This document shows, in pieces, positions 43,158 to 51,580 of a stretch of 64,000 bases of DNA (positions are counted from its first letter, which is position 1; the number at the start of each line of letters is the position of its first letter). A program made the translations under genes and the position numbers. The notes beneath the pieces are model-generated. The model was not told where the DNA came from. It made no database searches and saw only the letters and a list, made by a program, of their open reading frames with translations. The DNA comes from Nocardia suismassiliense (GTDB taxonomy: Bacteria > Actinomycetota > Actinomycetes > Mycobacteriales > Mycobacteriaceae): contig NZ_LT985361.1 of the NCBI RefSeq assembly GCF_900269665.1, forward strand, positions 6,039,960 to 6,103,959, in the 5' to 3' direction.

Positions 43158-44167
43158 CGGCCCACCCGTCGGGCGAGCACGGCGAGCAGCGGCGCACCGA
43201 GGAACGCGGTGACGATGCCGACCTCGAGCTCCGAAGGCCGGGCGACGAGCCTGCCGACGATGTCGGCGGCCAGTAGCAGCAGTGGGCCCGCGATGAGGCA
43301 GCCGGGCACGAGCACCCGGTGGTCGCCGCCGAGCACCAGCCGAACCAGGTGCGGCGCGGCCAGTCCGATGAACGCGATCGGCCCGGCCACGGCCACCGCG
43401 GAGCCGGCGAGCAACACCACCGCGATCATCCCGGCCAGCCGGATGCGCCCGACCGGCATGCCGAGCGCTTCCGCTGCTTCGTCACCGAGGGCGAGGGTGT
43501 TGAGCGCGGGCGCGATCACCAGGCCGATCACCGCCCCGATAATCAGCGTCGGCAACATCGGCACCAGCACGCCGAGGTCGCGTTCGGCGATCGATCCGGC
43601 CAGCCAGAAGCGTGCCTCGTCCAGGGTGCGTTCGCTGAACAGCAGCACGGCCGAGGTCCACGAGACGAGCACCAGTTGCAGGACCGTGCCGCCGAGGACC
43701 AGCCGAACGGGATCGATGTCGCCGGCCCGGCGCCCGAGCGTCAGGGTGAACAACGCGGCGGCGGCCGCGCCCGCGAAGGCGAAACCCAGGTATTCGATCG
43801 GGCGGGTCAATCGCAGCGCGTAGATGGCGATCACCACGGCGAGCCCGGCTCCGGCGTTGATGCCGAGGGTGGTCGGCGCGGCTAGCGGATTGCGGGTGAT
43901 GCCTTGCACGAGCGCGCCCGCGAGGCCGAGCGCGGCGCCGACCGCCAGCCCCACCAGGGTCCGCGGCATTCGCATACCGGTGACCACCATGGCGTCGCGG
44001 CCGTCCGCATCGCCGAGCAAGGCCTGCACGACGGTGCCGATCGGCACCGAGCGGGCGCCGAGCGCCAGGCTCAACACCACGCACAGCAGCAACGCGGCAA
44101 ACCCGAGCATCAGCATCGGGATGCGGCGCGAGAACGCGGCCGTGCGGGTGGTGTCGACGGAGGTCAC
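43154..44167 (-). CDS. FecCD-family siderophore permease
   Basis: 337 aa from GTG at 44167, chosen because an iron box ends 11 bp upstream; the frame itself opens at 44272, which would place the box inside the gene. About nine transmembrane helices with MRMPRTLVGLAVGAALGLAGALVQGITRNPLAAPTTLGI and GPIAFIGLAAPHLVRLVLG. First gene of the operon. Forms the channel with the second FecCD protein. Confidence 0.92.
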   Translation of the reverse strand: MTSVDTTRTAAFSRRIPMLMLGFAALLLCVVLSLALGARSVPIGTVVQALLGDADGRDAMVVTGMRMPRTLVGLAVGAALGLAGALVQGITRNPLAAPTTLGINAGAGLAVVIAIYALRLTRPIEYLGFAFAGAAAAALFTLTLGRRAGDIDPVRLVLGGTVLQLVLVSWTSAVLLFSERTLDEARFWLAGSIAERDLGVLVPMLPTLIIGAVIGLVIAPALNTLALGDEAAEALGMPVGRIRLAGMIAVVLLAGSAVAVAGPIAFIGLAAPHLVRLVLGGDHRVLVPGCLIAGPLLLLAADIVGRLVARPSELEVGIVTAFLGAPLLAVLARRVGR

Positions 44168-44178
44168 GGGACGAGAGC

Positions 44179-44197
44179 TTAAGTTAGCGATACCTAA
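44179..44197 (-). promoter_or_regulatory. IdeR/DtxR-type iron box
   Basis: On the minus strand the 19-mer TTAGGTATCGCTAACTTAA matches the IdeR/DtxR consensus TTAGGTTAGGCTAACCTAA at 15 of 19 positions. It lies directly upstream of the permease-led siderophore operon, so the operon is probably repressed by iron-loaded IdeR. Confidence 0.8.
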
Positions 44198-44347
44198 GTT
44201 TGTCAACGCGCGACAACGCGTGTGATGTCCGTCTCGTCCGTTTTTCGCGCCGGGCCGCTGCGCCGGCAACACCGCCTGAGCAGCGATTCGAGCACGGAAT
44301 CAACAGTCACGGTTTCGTAACGGGCCACGCTGGGTACTAACAGAACT

Positions 44348-44545
44348 ATGACATCGACGGATCACCGACCAGCCCGCATCGCCGGCGTGGAGCCGGGGAC
44401 CGCGGTACTGGCATTCGCTCTGTGCCTTGCCTTTTCGATCGGCATCGCCACTCTCACGCAGTCTGCTGTGACCACGGTCCTCGCATGCGCCAGCATCGCG
44501 GCCGGACTCGTACTCGTACTGAACATCTTGCCGCACAAGGCTTGA
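44348..44545 (+). CDS. Small two-helix membrane protein
   Basis: 65 aa. About 15 polar residues, then two hydrophobic helices (AVLAFALCLAFSIGIATL and TVLACASIAAGLVLVLNIL) and a short PHKA tail. No family recognised and only a weak ribosome site. Divergent from the siderophore operon, upstream of the broken SnoaL-like gene. Confidence 0.5.
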   Translation: MTSTDHRPARIAGVEPGTAVLAFALCLAFSIGIATLTQSAVTTVLACASIAAGLVLVLNILPHKA

Positions 44546-44652
44546 CCCTTCTCGCCTCCGCCACCGCTGCGACTTCCAAGGTCCGGCTCTTGATTCCCGG
44601 ACTCGCGCCTGGTGGCATAGCGCCAAGAGAGTCGGCGCAATTCGGAGGCATC

Positions 44653-45100
44653 ATGCTGTCCCTTCCAGAGATTTCGGACCGCCTGGAGATCCAGGACCTG
44701 ATGGTCCGGTATTCCCACGCGGTCGACACCGGACAGTGGGACCTGCTCGACGACATCTTCACCGAGGACGCCCACATCGATTACACCGCGATGGGCGGAC
44801 CGGCCGGCGACGTGGCGGCGACGAAGAAGTTCCTCGCCGCCATGTTGCCGAATTTTCCCGCTTTTCAGCACCTGATCAGTAACTCCTCGATCACCCTCGA
44901 CGGCGACACCGCCACCGGGGCGGACCATGTGTCACAACCCGATGATGCTGTCGGGTGGCGATGGTTCGCCCAGCCTCATGCTGTGCGGGCTGTGGTACCT
45001 CGACACGTTCGCACGGGTCGACGGGCAGTGGCGCATCGCGCGCCGGGTCGAGGAGAAGAGTTACATGTTTCTCGCCCAGGCGGTGCCGGGCGCGAGCTGA
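44653..45100 (+). pseudogene. SnoaL/NTF2-like protein, broken by a +1 frameshift
   Basis: From ATG at 44653 (GGAGGCATC upstream) the frame gives a SnoaL-type start: SDRLEIQDLMVRYSHAVDTGQWDLLDDIFTEDAHIDYTAMGG. After about 90 codons it leaves the family. Removing one G from the run at 44917-44920 restores it: R-T-M-C-H-N-P-M, then LCGLWYLDTFARVDGQWRIARRVEEKSYM and a stop at 45098-45100. So it is a recent pseudogene or a homopolymer sequencing error. The intact product would be a small NTF2-fold enzyme or binding protein of about 148 residues. Confidence 0.75.
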
Positions 45101-45122
45101 ATGCACTGCGGCCCAGCCGATA

Positions 45123-45998
45123 TCAGCCGACAATCGGTAGCCCACGTTCCGCCGAGAGCTCCCACAGTGCGTCCTGCATGACGCCGGTGACGAGTTCGTA
45201 GGCCGCGTCGACATCCAGTTCCGGGCCCAGTTCGGAATGTAGATCTATCGGCTCGAGGAACTCGACGGTGACCTTGCTCGGCAACGGGATGTGCCCGGCG
45301 AGATCACCGATGTTGAGTCCCCACGGCAGGGCGATCGAAATGGGAAAAACCTTCAGCCGCAACATGCGATCCAGCCGCAGCAGCTTGGCCAGCCGATCCC
45401 CGCGCGACAGCATCAGCGCGGTCTGCTGAGCGCCGATATTGACCATCGGCACGATGGGAACCTTCTCCTCCCAGGCCAATCGCAGAAAGCCGGTCCGGCC
45501 GGCGAAGTCGATCTCGTCTTCTTTCCAGGTCGGCCGGTGCACCTCCCAGTCACCGCCGGGATAGACGAGCACCGCCGCGCCGTCGCGCAATACCTGCCGT
45601 GCACTGTTCGGGTCCGCACCTACCGTGCCGAAGCGGCGCAGCAACGTACCGATGACCGGATAGGCCATCACCATGTCGTGCGCCAACTGGAAGAACGGGC
45701 GATGCGGACCGAACCGGCGCACGAACGCCAAAGTGGCGACCAATACCTCGGGTGACACGTTGCCACCGGAATGATTGCCGCCCAACAGGACCGGGCCGTC
45801 CTCCGGAATCCGGTTCAGGCCCCGGACCTCCGCGCGGAAGTACAGCCGCGCGAACCACCAGCCCGGACCCACCGTGTCGATGATGAACTCGGGGTCCCGG
45901 TCGGCAGGGTCGGGCGCTGGGACACGCGCGTTCACCTGCTGGGCGACCCAGTCGGTCACCTGGTCGATCCGGTCGGTCGGCAATCGAAACCAATTCAT
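45123..45998 (-). CDS. Lysophospholipid acyltransferase-family protein
   Basis: 291 aa from ATG at 45998 with GGAAAGCG upstream. PlsC-like acyltransferase motifs: G-N-H-S-G-G in place of NHxxxxD, RRFGTVGADPNSA, V-Y-P-G-G-D-W-E (third motif, diacylglycerol-acyltransferase-like) and VPIVPMVNIG. The missing Asp in the first motif is typical of the DAGAT-like subgroup. It probably acylates a lysolipid or glycerolipid at the membrane. Convergent with the broken SnoaL-like gene. Confidence 0.85.
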   Translation of the reverse strand: MNWFRLPTDRIDQVTDWVAQQVNARVPAPDPADRDPEFIIDTVGPGWWFARLYFRAEVRGLNRIPEDGPVLLGGNHSGGNVSPEVLVATLAFVRRFGPHRPFFQLAHDMVMAYPVIGTLLRRFGTVGADPNSARQVLRDGAAVLVYPGGDWEVHRPTWKEDEIDFAGRTGFLRLAWEEKVPIVPMVNIGAQQTALMLSRGDRLAKLLRLDRMLRLKVFPISIALPWGLNIGDLAGHIPLPSKVTVEFLEPIDLHSELGPELDVDAAYELVTGVMQDALWELSAERGLPIVG

Positions 45999-46018
45999 GG
46001 GCAACGCTTTCCGTTAGA

Positions 46019-46930
46019 TCACGACTCGATCACCAGGAGCCTGCGGAAGAAGCCGCGATAGCCGCGCAGGGCCTGCCGCAGTTCCTCGGTGTCGCCGTCT
46101 TGCAGGCCGGAGCAGTGCTCCTCGAGGACGCGCTTGCGTTCGGCGTAGGCGGTCGTCAGCTGGTAGATGATGTCCGCGACGATCTTGTCGGCCTGGGTGA
46201 CGGCGTCGCGCGGGCTGTCGACGAAGGCGCCCTGCACCTCGCGCCACTGGGTGCGGAGGCGGTCCAGGTCGGCGTCGGCGAAAAGCGGGGTGCCGACATT
46301 GTCGAGTGAAATCCGTTGCTGCTCAGTGCCGTTTGCTGCGGGGGTCGTCTCGTCCGAAGTGGTCGCCTGTTCGGTCTCGGCGGTGACCTGACCTGCTGCT
46401 GCAGAAGGGCTTTCAGCATCGTGATCGGCGGTGGGCCGGTGCACGGTTCCCGTTTCGTAATCGGCCGTGCCCGCCTGGGTGGTACTGGCGTCGTAGTCCG
46501 CCGCGCCTGCCGATGCGGTCTCGGCGTCGTAGTCCGCCGTGCGCGACGGCGCGGTCTCGGCGTCGTGATCCGCTGTGCGCGAGTGCGCGGTCTCGGCGTC
46601 GTAGCCCGCCGTCGATGCGGTCTTGGTGTCGTAATCGGCCGTGCGGGATTGGTCCGCGTCGTATTCCGTGGTGCGCACGTGCTCCGGTTCGACGTCCACG
46701 TCGGTCGTGCCCGCATGTTCGGCGTCATCGGCTGTCGAGCTCGCACGTCCGGTATCAGTCACGTCTGTCTCACCTTCCGTGGAACGGCTACCCGACTCGC
46801 CTGCGGCCCAATCGTTTTCGCGGCCCTCCTGCCACGACGAAGACCGTGCCTCCTGCTCGCTCATCGGGATATCCGCGCTGGGCGTCGCGGAACGGTCGGA
46901 ATGCGCGGTGCGTTCGTATTCGGTGCTCAT
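46019..46930 (-). CDS. Repeat-rich acidic protein with helical C-terminal domain
   Basis: 303 aa. The first 180 residues are acidic and disordered and contain about seven 12-residue repeats of the type T-A-D-Y-D-A-E-T-A (residues 94-176). The C-terminal domain, LRTQWREVQGAFVDSPRDAVTQADKIVADIIYQL onward, is helical and matches a block in the adjacent upstream gene, so the pair are paralogues in this part. No membrane segment. ATGA overlap with that gene. Function unknown; the pair may form a membrane-associated complex. Confidence 0.75.
   Translation of the reverse strand: MSTEYERTAHSDRSATPSADIPMSEQEARSSSWQEGRENDWAAGESGSRSTEGETDVTDTGRASSTADDAEHAGTTDVDVEPEHVRTTEYDADQSRTADYDTKTASTAGYDAETAHSRTADHDAETAPSRTADYDAETASAGAADYDASTTQAGTADYETGTVHRPTADHDAESPSAAAGQVTAETEQATTSDETTPAANGTEQQRISLDNVGTPLFADADLDRLRTQWREVQGAFVDSPRDAVTQADKIVADIIYQLTTAYAERKRVLEEHCSGLQDGDTEELRQALRGYRGFFRRLLVIES
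46403..46651. repeat. 36-bp coding tandem repeats
   Basis: About seven imperfect 36-bp units encode T-A-D-Y/H-D-A-E-T-A-type repeats in the acidic protein at 46019-46930. In-frame and degenerate; probably variable in number between strains. Confidence 0.7.
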
Positions 46931-47526
46931 GACAGCGCTTTCTTGTCGTGCTCGGACGTCTTGTCCTTGTCGTGCTCGGGTTTCTTGTCGTCGGTGGCGC
47001 CATTCAGCAAGTCCTGGAACAGGTCCCGGTAGTGCACGATGGCGGTGCGCCGGTCCTCGGTGGACACCTCGGAACCGGTGGCCCGGGTGGCGATCTCGTG
47101 CGCGGCGCGGTAATGGCCGAGCGCTTCCGCGTGCTCCACGGACAGGTCGGCGACCTGCTGATCGAAATTCTCAGTGGGATAACCACGTTGGGCCATCACC
47201 GTGGTCAGCAGCCGATCGGCGGACTGCAACGCCTCGGCCGGGTCGTCGATGAACCGCTCCTGCACCTCGACCCACTGCGCGGTGTAGAGCTGCTTCTGCT
47301 CCGGGCTCAGCGCGCGCAGTTCGAGCTCGGCGTGCCTGCGTTCGCGTTCGGCCAGTTCACGTTCGGCCGCGCGCCGGTCGTCGAGTTCCTCGACCGTCCG
47401 GTCGTACTCCGGGCCGAAGCGGCTGCGTAGCCGCTGCCTGCGCACCATCGGCCACACCACCAGGGCGATGACCGCCGCCGCCAGTACCACCAGAACGATT
47501 ACCGTGATCAATACTCCAGACGACAC
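46927..47526 (-). CDS. Membrane-anchored helical protein, paralogue of the next gene
   Basis: 199 aa from GTG at 47526 with GAGGAGG upstream. One N-terminal transmembrane helix (VLITVIVLVVLAAAVIALVVW), then a charged coiled-coil stretch (RRAAERELAERERRHAELELRAL), then the block YTAQWVEVQERFIDDPAEALQSADRLL shared with 46019-46930, and a lysine-rich tail. The shared block reads Q-W-x-E-V-Q-x-x-F-x-D-x-P-x-x-A. Family unnamed to me; seen only as a helical domain. Confidence 0.75.
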   Translation of the reverse strand: MSSGVLITVIVLVVLAAAVIALVVWPMVRRQRLRSRFGPEYDRTVEELDDRRAAERELAERERRHAELELRALSPEQKQLYTAQWVEVQERFIDDPAEALQSADRLLTTVMAQRGYPTENFDQQVADLSVEHAEALGHYRAAHEIATRATGSEVSTEDRRTAIVHYRDLFQDLLNGATDDKKPEHDKDKTSEHDKKALS

Positions 47527-47660
47527 CTGGACCTCCTCGCCGAGCCTGTCGTATTCGGACAGGTAATGCCTCGCCGCCGAGGTTCCAAACTCTTGATCAC
47601 ACTTCGATGTCACACACTGGGATCGCAGCAGGCCCAGCGGTTTCCGCACGCGGCGTGCGG

Positions 47661-47849
47661 TCAGGCGCGGCGGAGGGCTTCGACCGGGCAGCTGTCGATC
47701 ACCAGTTGGACGAGGTCGTGCGCGGTTTCGTCGATGGTGTCGGCAAGGGGGGTGACGATGCCGTCGTCGCCGACGCGGAACAGGTTGGGTGCCAGCGCCT
47801 CACACATGCCGTGCCCCGCGCAGCGGGTGCGGTCGGCGACGACGCGCAT
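47661..47849 (-). CDS. P450-associated ferredoxin
   Basis: 62 aa from ATG at 47849, overlapping the P450 stop by one base (TGATG). Cysteines C-A-G-H-G-M-C near residue 10 and C-P near residue 54 give the C-x5-C...C-P pattern of small [3Fe-4S] ferredoxins that serve actinobacterial P450s. It almost certainly feeds electrons to the CYP136-like enzyme next to it. Confidence 0.92.
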   Translation of the reverse strand: MRVVADRTRCAGHGMCEALAPNLFRVGDDGIVTPLADTIDETAHDLVQLVIDSCPVEALRRA

Positions 47850-49315
47850 CACCGCAGCCGTTCCAGCCGGATGGGCAGGCCGTCGGCGGGCATCGGCCCG
47901 GTGCCCGCGACGAGCGGCACCTGGTAGTCCGGGCGCACCGACCAGCGGTATTGCAGCAACATCTGGTGCAGCACGGCTTTGACGGTCATGCCGCCGAAGT
48001 ACAGGCCGATGCATTTGTGCGCGCCGCCGCCGAACGGGGCCCAGGCGAGCCGGTGCGATTTGTCCTCGCGGCGGTCGGCGGCGAACCGCTCGGGGTCGAA
48101 CACATCGGGGTCGGCCCAGTAGTCGTCGGTGCGCATCATCGGGTAGGCGCCGACCATGACGAGCGTGCCCTGCGGCACGTAGTAGCCGAGGATGTCGGTG
48201 TCGGCGATGGTTTCGCGAATCTGCTGTGCCACCGGCGAATACATGCGCAACGTTTCCTTGAACGCCAGGTCCAGGCCGGGCAGTCGGTCGAGGTCGCCGT
48301 AGTCGAGGGCGGGCTTACCGAGCGCACGGGACTCCTCGCGCAACCGCTCCTGCCACTGCGGATGGCGGGCGAGTTCGTAGGCGAGCATGGACGCGGCGAT
48401 CGTGCTGGTGTCGTGCGCGGCCATCATCACGAAGATCATGTGCTCGATCACCTCCTCGTCCGAGAACGCGTGGCCCTCTTCGGTCTCGGCGTGACACAGC
48501 ACGCTGAACAGGTCGGTGCCCGCGCCCGCCCGCTTGGCGGGTAGCTCGCGCCGGAAGTATTCGCCGAGAATGCGCCGTCCGCGTACCCCGCGCGACCACA
48601 CCCCGCCGGGCACATTGGTGCGGATGAGCGCGGTCGCGCCGTGCACGGCGTCCTCGAAAGCCCGTTCCAGCACCACGCTTTCGGGGCCGAGCTCGGCGCC
48701 GGCGAAGACCTCTGTGGCCTGCGCGAGCAGGATCTGCTTGATCGCGTCGAAGACCGGGAAGTGCGGGCCGGGCCGCCATTGCGCGACGCCGCGGGTGATG
48801 CGCGGAGTGGTCAGGTCCAGGTAGCCGACCAGCCGGGGCCGGGTGAACGCCTGCTGCATGATCCGGCGATGGAACAGATGCTCGTCGAAATCCCGGAGCA
48901 GCAGGCCACCGCGAAAGAACGGGCCGATCAAGAACTCCCAGCCACGTTGCGCCGAGAAAACCTTGTTCCGGTCCATCAGCACCGCCTCGATGGCGGCCGG
49001 ACTGCTCACACCGACCATCTTGCGGCCGAGCACGCCCATCCAGTTCACCGGCCCGTACTGCTGAAATCGCTTGCGCGTCAATCCGATCGGGTCACTCAGC
49101 GCGTGCAGCGTGTACCCGATCCCCGGCGCACCGAAATCGCCTGGCATCGGGCGCAATCCGCTCCCCGGTGGTGGTTCGGCCAGCGGCCGCTCGACCGACG
49201 GGTACTGACCGGCGACGCGAGCACCCCACGTCTGCGCGTGTTTCGCCATGCGCGCCCGCAAGCGGCGCACATCCCCTTGCACCTCGGTGACCTTGGGGGA
49301 AACCAGAAGACTCAT
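47849..49315 (-). CDS. Cytochrome P450, CYP136-like
   Basis: 488 aa from ATG at 49315. Landmarks: LAEPPPGSGLRP near the start, G-P-F-F-R-G-G-L-L-L-R-D-F-D-E-H-L-F-H-R-R-I-M, I-helix A-A-H-D-T-S-T, ExxR in KETLR and heme loop F-G-G-G-A-H-K-C-I-G. These closely resemble M. tuberculosis CYP136, which is likewise divergent from a TetR regulator. Substrate of CYP136 is not established. A ferredoxin gene follows. A longer frame to 49459 would cross the operator region. Confidence 0.9.
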   Translation of the reverse strand: MSLLVSPKVTEVQGDVRRLRARMAKHAQTWGARVAGQYPSVERPLAEPPPGSGLRPMPGDFGAPGIGYTLHALSDPIGLTRKRFQQYGPVNWMGVLGRKMVGVSSPAAIEAVLMDRNKVFSAQRGWEFLIGPFFRGGLLLRDFDEHLFHRRIMQQAFTRPRLVGYLDLTTPRITRGVAQWRPGPHFPVFDAIKQILLAQATEVFAGAELGPESVVLERAFEDAVHGATALIRTNVPGGVWSRGVRGRRILGEYFRRELPAKRAGAGTDLFSVLCHAETEEGHAFSDEEVIEHMIFVMMAAHDTSTIAASMLAYELARHPQWQERLREESRALGKPALDYGDLDRLPGLDLAFKETLRMYSPVAQQIRETIADTDILGYYVPQGTLVMVGAYPMMRTDDYWADPDVFDPERFAADRREDKSHRLAWAPFGGGAHKCIGLYFGGMTVKAVLHQMLLQYRWSVRPDYQVPLVAGTGPMPADGLPIRLERLR

Positions 49316-49356
49316 GACGGCCGTCCCTTCGCGACGCTGCGACCCCTCGACCATAT

Positions 49357-49374
49357 CGGAAACACACGTTTCCG
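49357..49374. promoter_or_regulatory. TetR-type operator between CYP136 and its regulator
   Basis: CGGAAAC (49357-49363) and GTTTCCG (49368-49374) around ACAC form a perfect palindrome in the 163-bp divergent region. A further GTTTCC-like half-site lies about 10 bp on. Likely bound by the TetR-family protein. Confidence 0.65.
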
Positions 49375-49478
49375 TACACAGTTGTTTCCCGACTTGTCTT
49401 GTGCAAGGCTGCTTCGGTGAGCGAGCGAACCCTCGGCACCCGGGGCCAGACGGTGCCACAAGTCAGCGAGGCACGGTC

Positions 49479-50138
49479 GTGACCCGCGTATTCACCGGCA
49501 CTTACCGCGGCACCTCCCCCGCTGAGCGCCGGGAAGATCGGCGCAGGCGGCTACTCGACACCGCCCTCGAGATCGTCGGCACCCAGGGCCTGTCCGCCTT
49601 GACCGTGCGTGGCCTCTGCGAGCAGGCTCGGGTCGGACCCCGCTTCTTCTACGAGGCGTTCCCCGACCTGGACGCCCTCGCCGCCGAAATGCTCCTGGAG
49701 ATCCAGGACGCCGCTCTCGACACCGCCCGCGCGGCCGTCGCCACCACCGAGGGGTCGCCTGCGGACAAGATCCGCGCCGGCGTCGCCGCCCTCATCGTCG
49801 AACTCACCGACGATCCACGCCGAGCCCAGGTCGTCTTCGCCCAGGCCTACGGCAACGAGGTCTTGATGCGCAGCCGCTTCGACGGCATGCGACGCGTCGC
49901 CGACGTCATCATCGAACAAACCCGACTGGTGCTCGATCTACCCGCCGGCCACGACACCGCCGTCGCCGCGACCTCCCAGTTGATCACCGGCGGCGCCGCG
50001 GAACTCGTCCTGGTCTGGCTCGACGGCGGCCTCGACGTCGACCGCGCGGGCCTGATCGACCTACTCGCCGATTTCACGATTTCGATGGTCGAGCGCCTGC
50101 CCGACGTCGCCCAGCGCTTGTCGGCAGCTGCCGAGTGA
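49479..50138 (+). CDS. TetR-family regulator of the CYP136 locus
   Basis: 219 aa from GTG at 49479. N-terminal TetR helix-turn-helix: RRRRLLDTALEIVGTQGLSALTVRGLCEQARVGPRFFYEAFPDLDALAAEML. The C-terminal ligand domain is all-helical. It is divergent from the P450-ferredoxin pair and separated by a palindrome, the usual local-repressor layout. Confidence 0.9.
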   Translation: MTRVFTGTYRGTSPAERREDRRRRLLDTALEIVGTQGLSALTVRGLCEQARVGPRFFYEAFPDLDALAAEMLLEIQDAALDTARAAVATTEGSPADKIRAGVAALIVELTDDPRRAQVVFAQAYGNEVLMRSRFDGMRRVADVIIEQTRLVLDLPAGHDTAVAATSQLITGGAAELVLVWLDGGLDVDRAGLIDLLADFTISMVERLPDVAQRLSAAAE

Positions 50139-50163
50139 TCGGGCGATCCCTTAAGCTGAATTC

Positions 50164-50241
50164 ATGAACGCGTGCAGGCGATTTCTGCGCCCCGGGCCGT
50201 CAGTCGGCCACGGGGTCTGCCGCGTGCGTTCGCGCACGTAG
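50164..50241 (+). CDS. Possible 25-residue leader peptide upstream of the PheS-like gene
   Basis: ATG at 50164 to TAG at 50239-50241. TAAGCT 6 bp before the ATG fits a -10 box giving a leaderless transcript. The peptide is rich in Arg (eight) with two Cys and one Phe. Hairpins (CGTGCG/CGCACG near 50223-50237 and TTCGG/CCGAA near 50261-50278) follow it before the ligase gene, so attenuation is conceivable. Confidence 0.35.
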   Translation: MNACRRFLRPGPSVGHGVCRVRSRT

Positions 50242-50305
50242 TTCCTGTGGCCGTCGCCGGTTCGGGGGTTTCACCGAATCCGACTGGCTACCAAAGGAAT
50301 TACTC

Positions 50306-51421
50306 ATGCCTGCCTATCTCACTCCACTCGATCTGTCGCGCGCGCTGACGGTGCGCGACCTCAGCGACCCCACGCAGGGGCCACACGCCATGCAGGCGCT
50401 GCTGGAGGCGATGGTGCGCGCGCTGGCCGATGCGTGGGCGTCGAAGGTGCGCGTCGTGCGCAACTCGCCGCTCGTCGCCGTCGTCGACAACTACGACAAG
50501 CTCGGTTACGACCCGGCCGACGTCACCCGGGACGCGCGCTACACCCGATACGTCAGCCCGACCACGATGTTGCGGAGTCACACCACCGCCGACATCCCCG
50601 CGACATTACGGCGCTACGCCGAGGTGTCGGGTGAGGTAGACGACCTGATCGTGGTGCCCGGCCTGGTCTACCGCAGGGACGTCGTCGACCGAATCCATGT
50701 GGGCGAACCCCATCAGGTCGATCTGTGGCGGCTCCGATCGAGCCCGGACACCGGCGATCACCACGTCCGCGAGATGGTCGCGCACCTGGTGGCGGCCGTG
50801 CTACCGGGCGCCGAGTGGCGCACCACGCCGGCCCGGCACCCCTACACCGCCCTCGGCAGGCAGGTGGACGTACGCCTCGGCACGGAGTGGCTGGAACTCG
50901 CCGAATGCGGGCTTATCGCCGACCACGTCCTGGCCGGTGCCGGGCTCGATCCCGCCCGCTGGTCCGGCACCGCGCTCGGCCTGGGCATGGACCGAGCCCT
51001 CATGCTGCGCAAGGGAATACCCGATATCCGCTACCTGCGATCCGATAACCCACGCATCGCCGACCAGCTGCAAGACCTGTCCCCGTGGCGGCCGGTCTCC
51101 ACCCTGCCGCCGATCCGCCGCGACCTGTCGGTGGTGATCACCGACGGCACCGACGACGAAACCCTCGGCGACACCGTGCGAAAGGTGCTGCACGATCGGG
51201 CCGACGACATCGAGTCGGTGCTCGTCACCGCCCGGACACCCTGGGCCGAGCTCTCCGACAAGGCCAGGGACAGACTCGGCATCGTGCCCGGACAGACGAA
51301 TGCCGTTGTGCGGCTGGTTCTCCGGCCGCTGGCGCGCACGCTCACCGACGAGGAGGCCAACGCACTCCGCAACGAGGTGTACCTCGCCATCCATATCGGC
51401 CCCCAACTGGAGCTGGCATGA
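50306..51421 (+). CDS. srmL: Stand-alone PheS-like ligase with FDX-ACB domain (SrmL-like)
   Basis: 371 aa with AAAGGAATTACTC before the ATG. Class II aminoacyl-tRNA-synthetase core of the PheS type, with motif 3 as G-L-G-M-D-R-A-L-M-L-R-K-G-I-P-D-I-R, followed by a C-terminal ferredoxin-fold anticodon-binding domain (PPIRRDLSVVI onward). This resembles mitochondrial PheRS in layout and matches the actinobacterial PheS-related mystery ligase group (SrmL). No PheT partner is adjacent, and the organism must have normal PheST elsewhere. Its true substrate is unknown. The symbol is given on resemblance only. Confidence 0.82.
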   Translation: MPAYLTPLDLSRALTVRDLSDPTQGPHAMQALLEAMVRALADAWASKVRVVRNSPLVAVVDNYDKLGYDPADVTRDARYTRYVSPTTMLRSHTTADIPATLRRYAEVSGEVDDLIVVPGLVYRRDVVDRIHVGEPHQVDLWRLRSSPDTGDHHVREMVAHLVAAVLPGAEWRTTPARHPYTALGRQVDVRLGTEWLELAECGLIADHVLAGAGLDPARWSGTALGLGMDRALMLRKGIPDIRYLRSDNPRIADQLQDLSPWRPVSTLPPIRRDLSVVITDGTDDETLGDTVRKVLHDRADDIESVLVTARTPWAELSDKARDRLGIVPGQTNAVVRLVLRPLARTLTDEEANALRNEVYLAIHIGPQLELA

Positions 51422-51520
51422 ACGCGATACACCGGCCCAATTCCGGCCGCATGTCAGGTCTGTCGGCCGACCCGAAGTGCTGCTAACGTGGAGAAACTCA
51501 ACGAAATGAAGTAATCGATG

Positions 51521-51555
51521 GGCCGGAACCCCTTCTGGGGCAAGGGGTTCCGGCC
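51521..51555. terminator. Strong bidirectional terminator
   Basis: GGCCGGAACCCCTT (51521-51534) pairs perfectly with AAGGGGTTCCGGCC (51542-51555) over a 7-nt loop, between two convergent genes. Confidence 0.85.
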
Positions 51556-51580
51556 TCTGCGGCGATGCCGCTCGTCGGCA

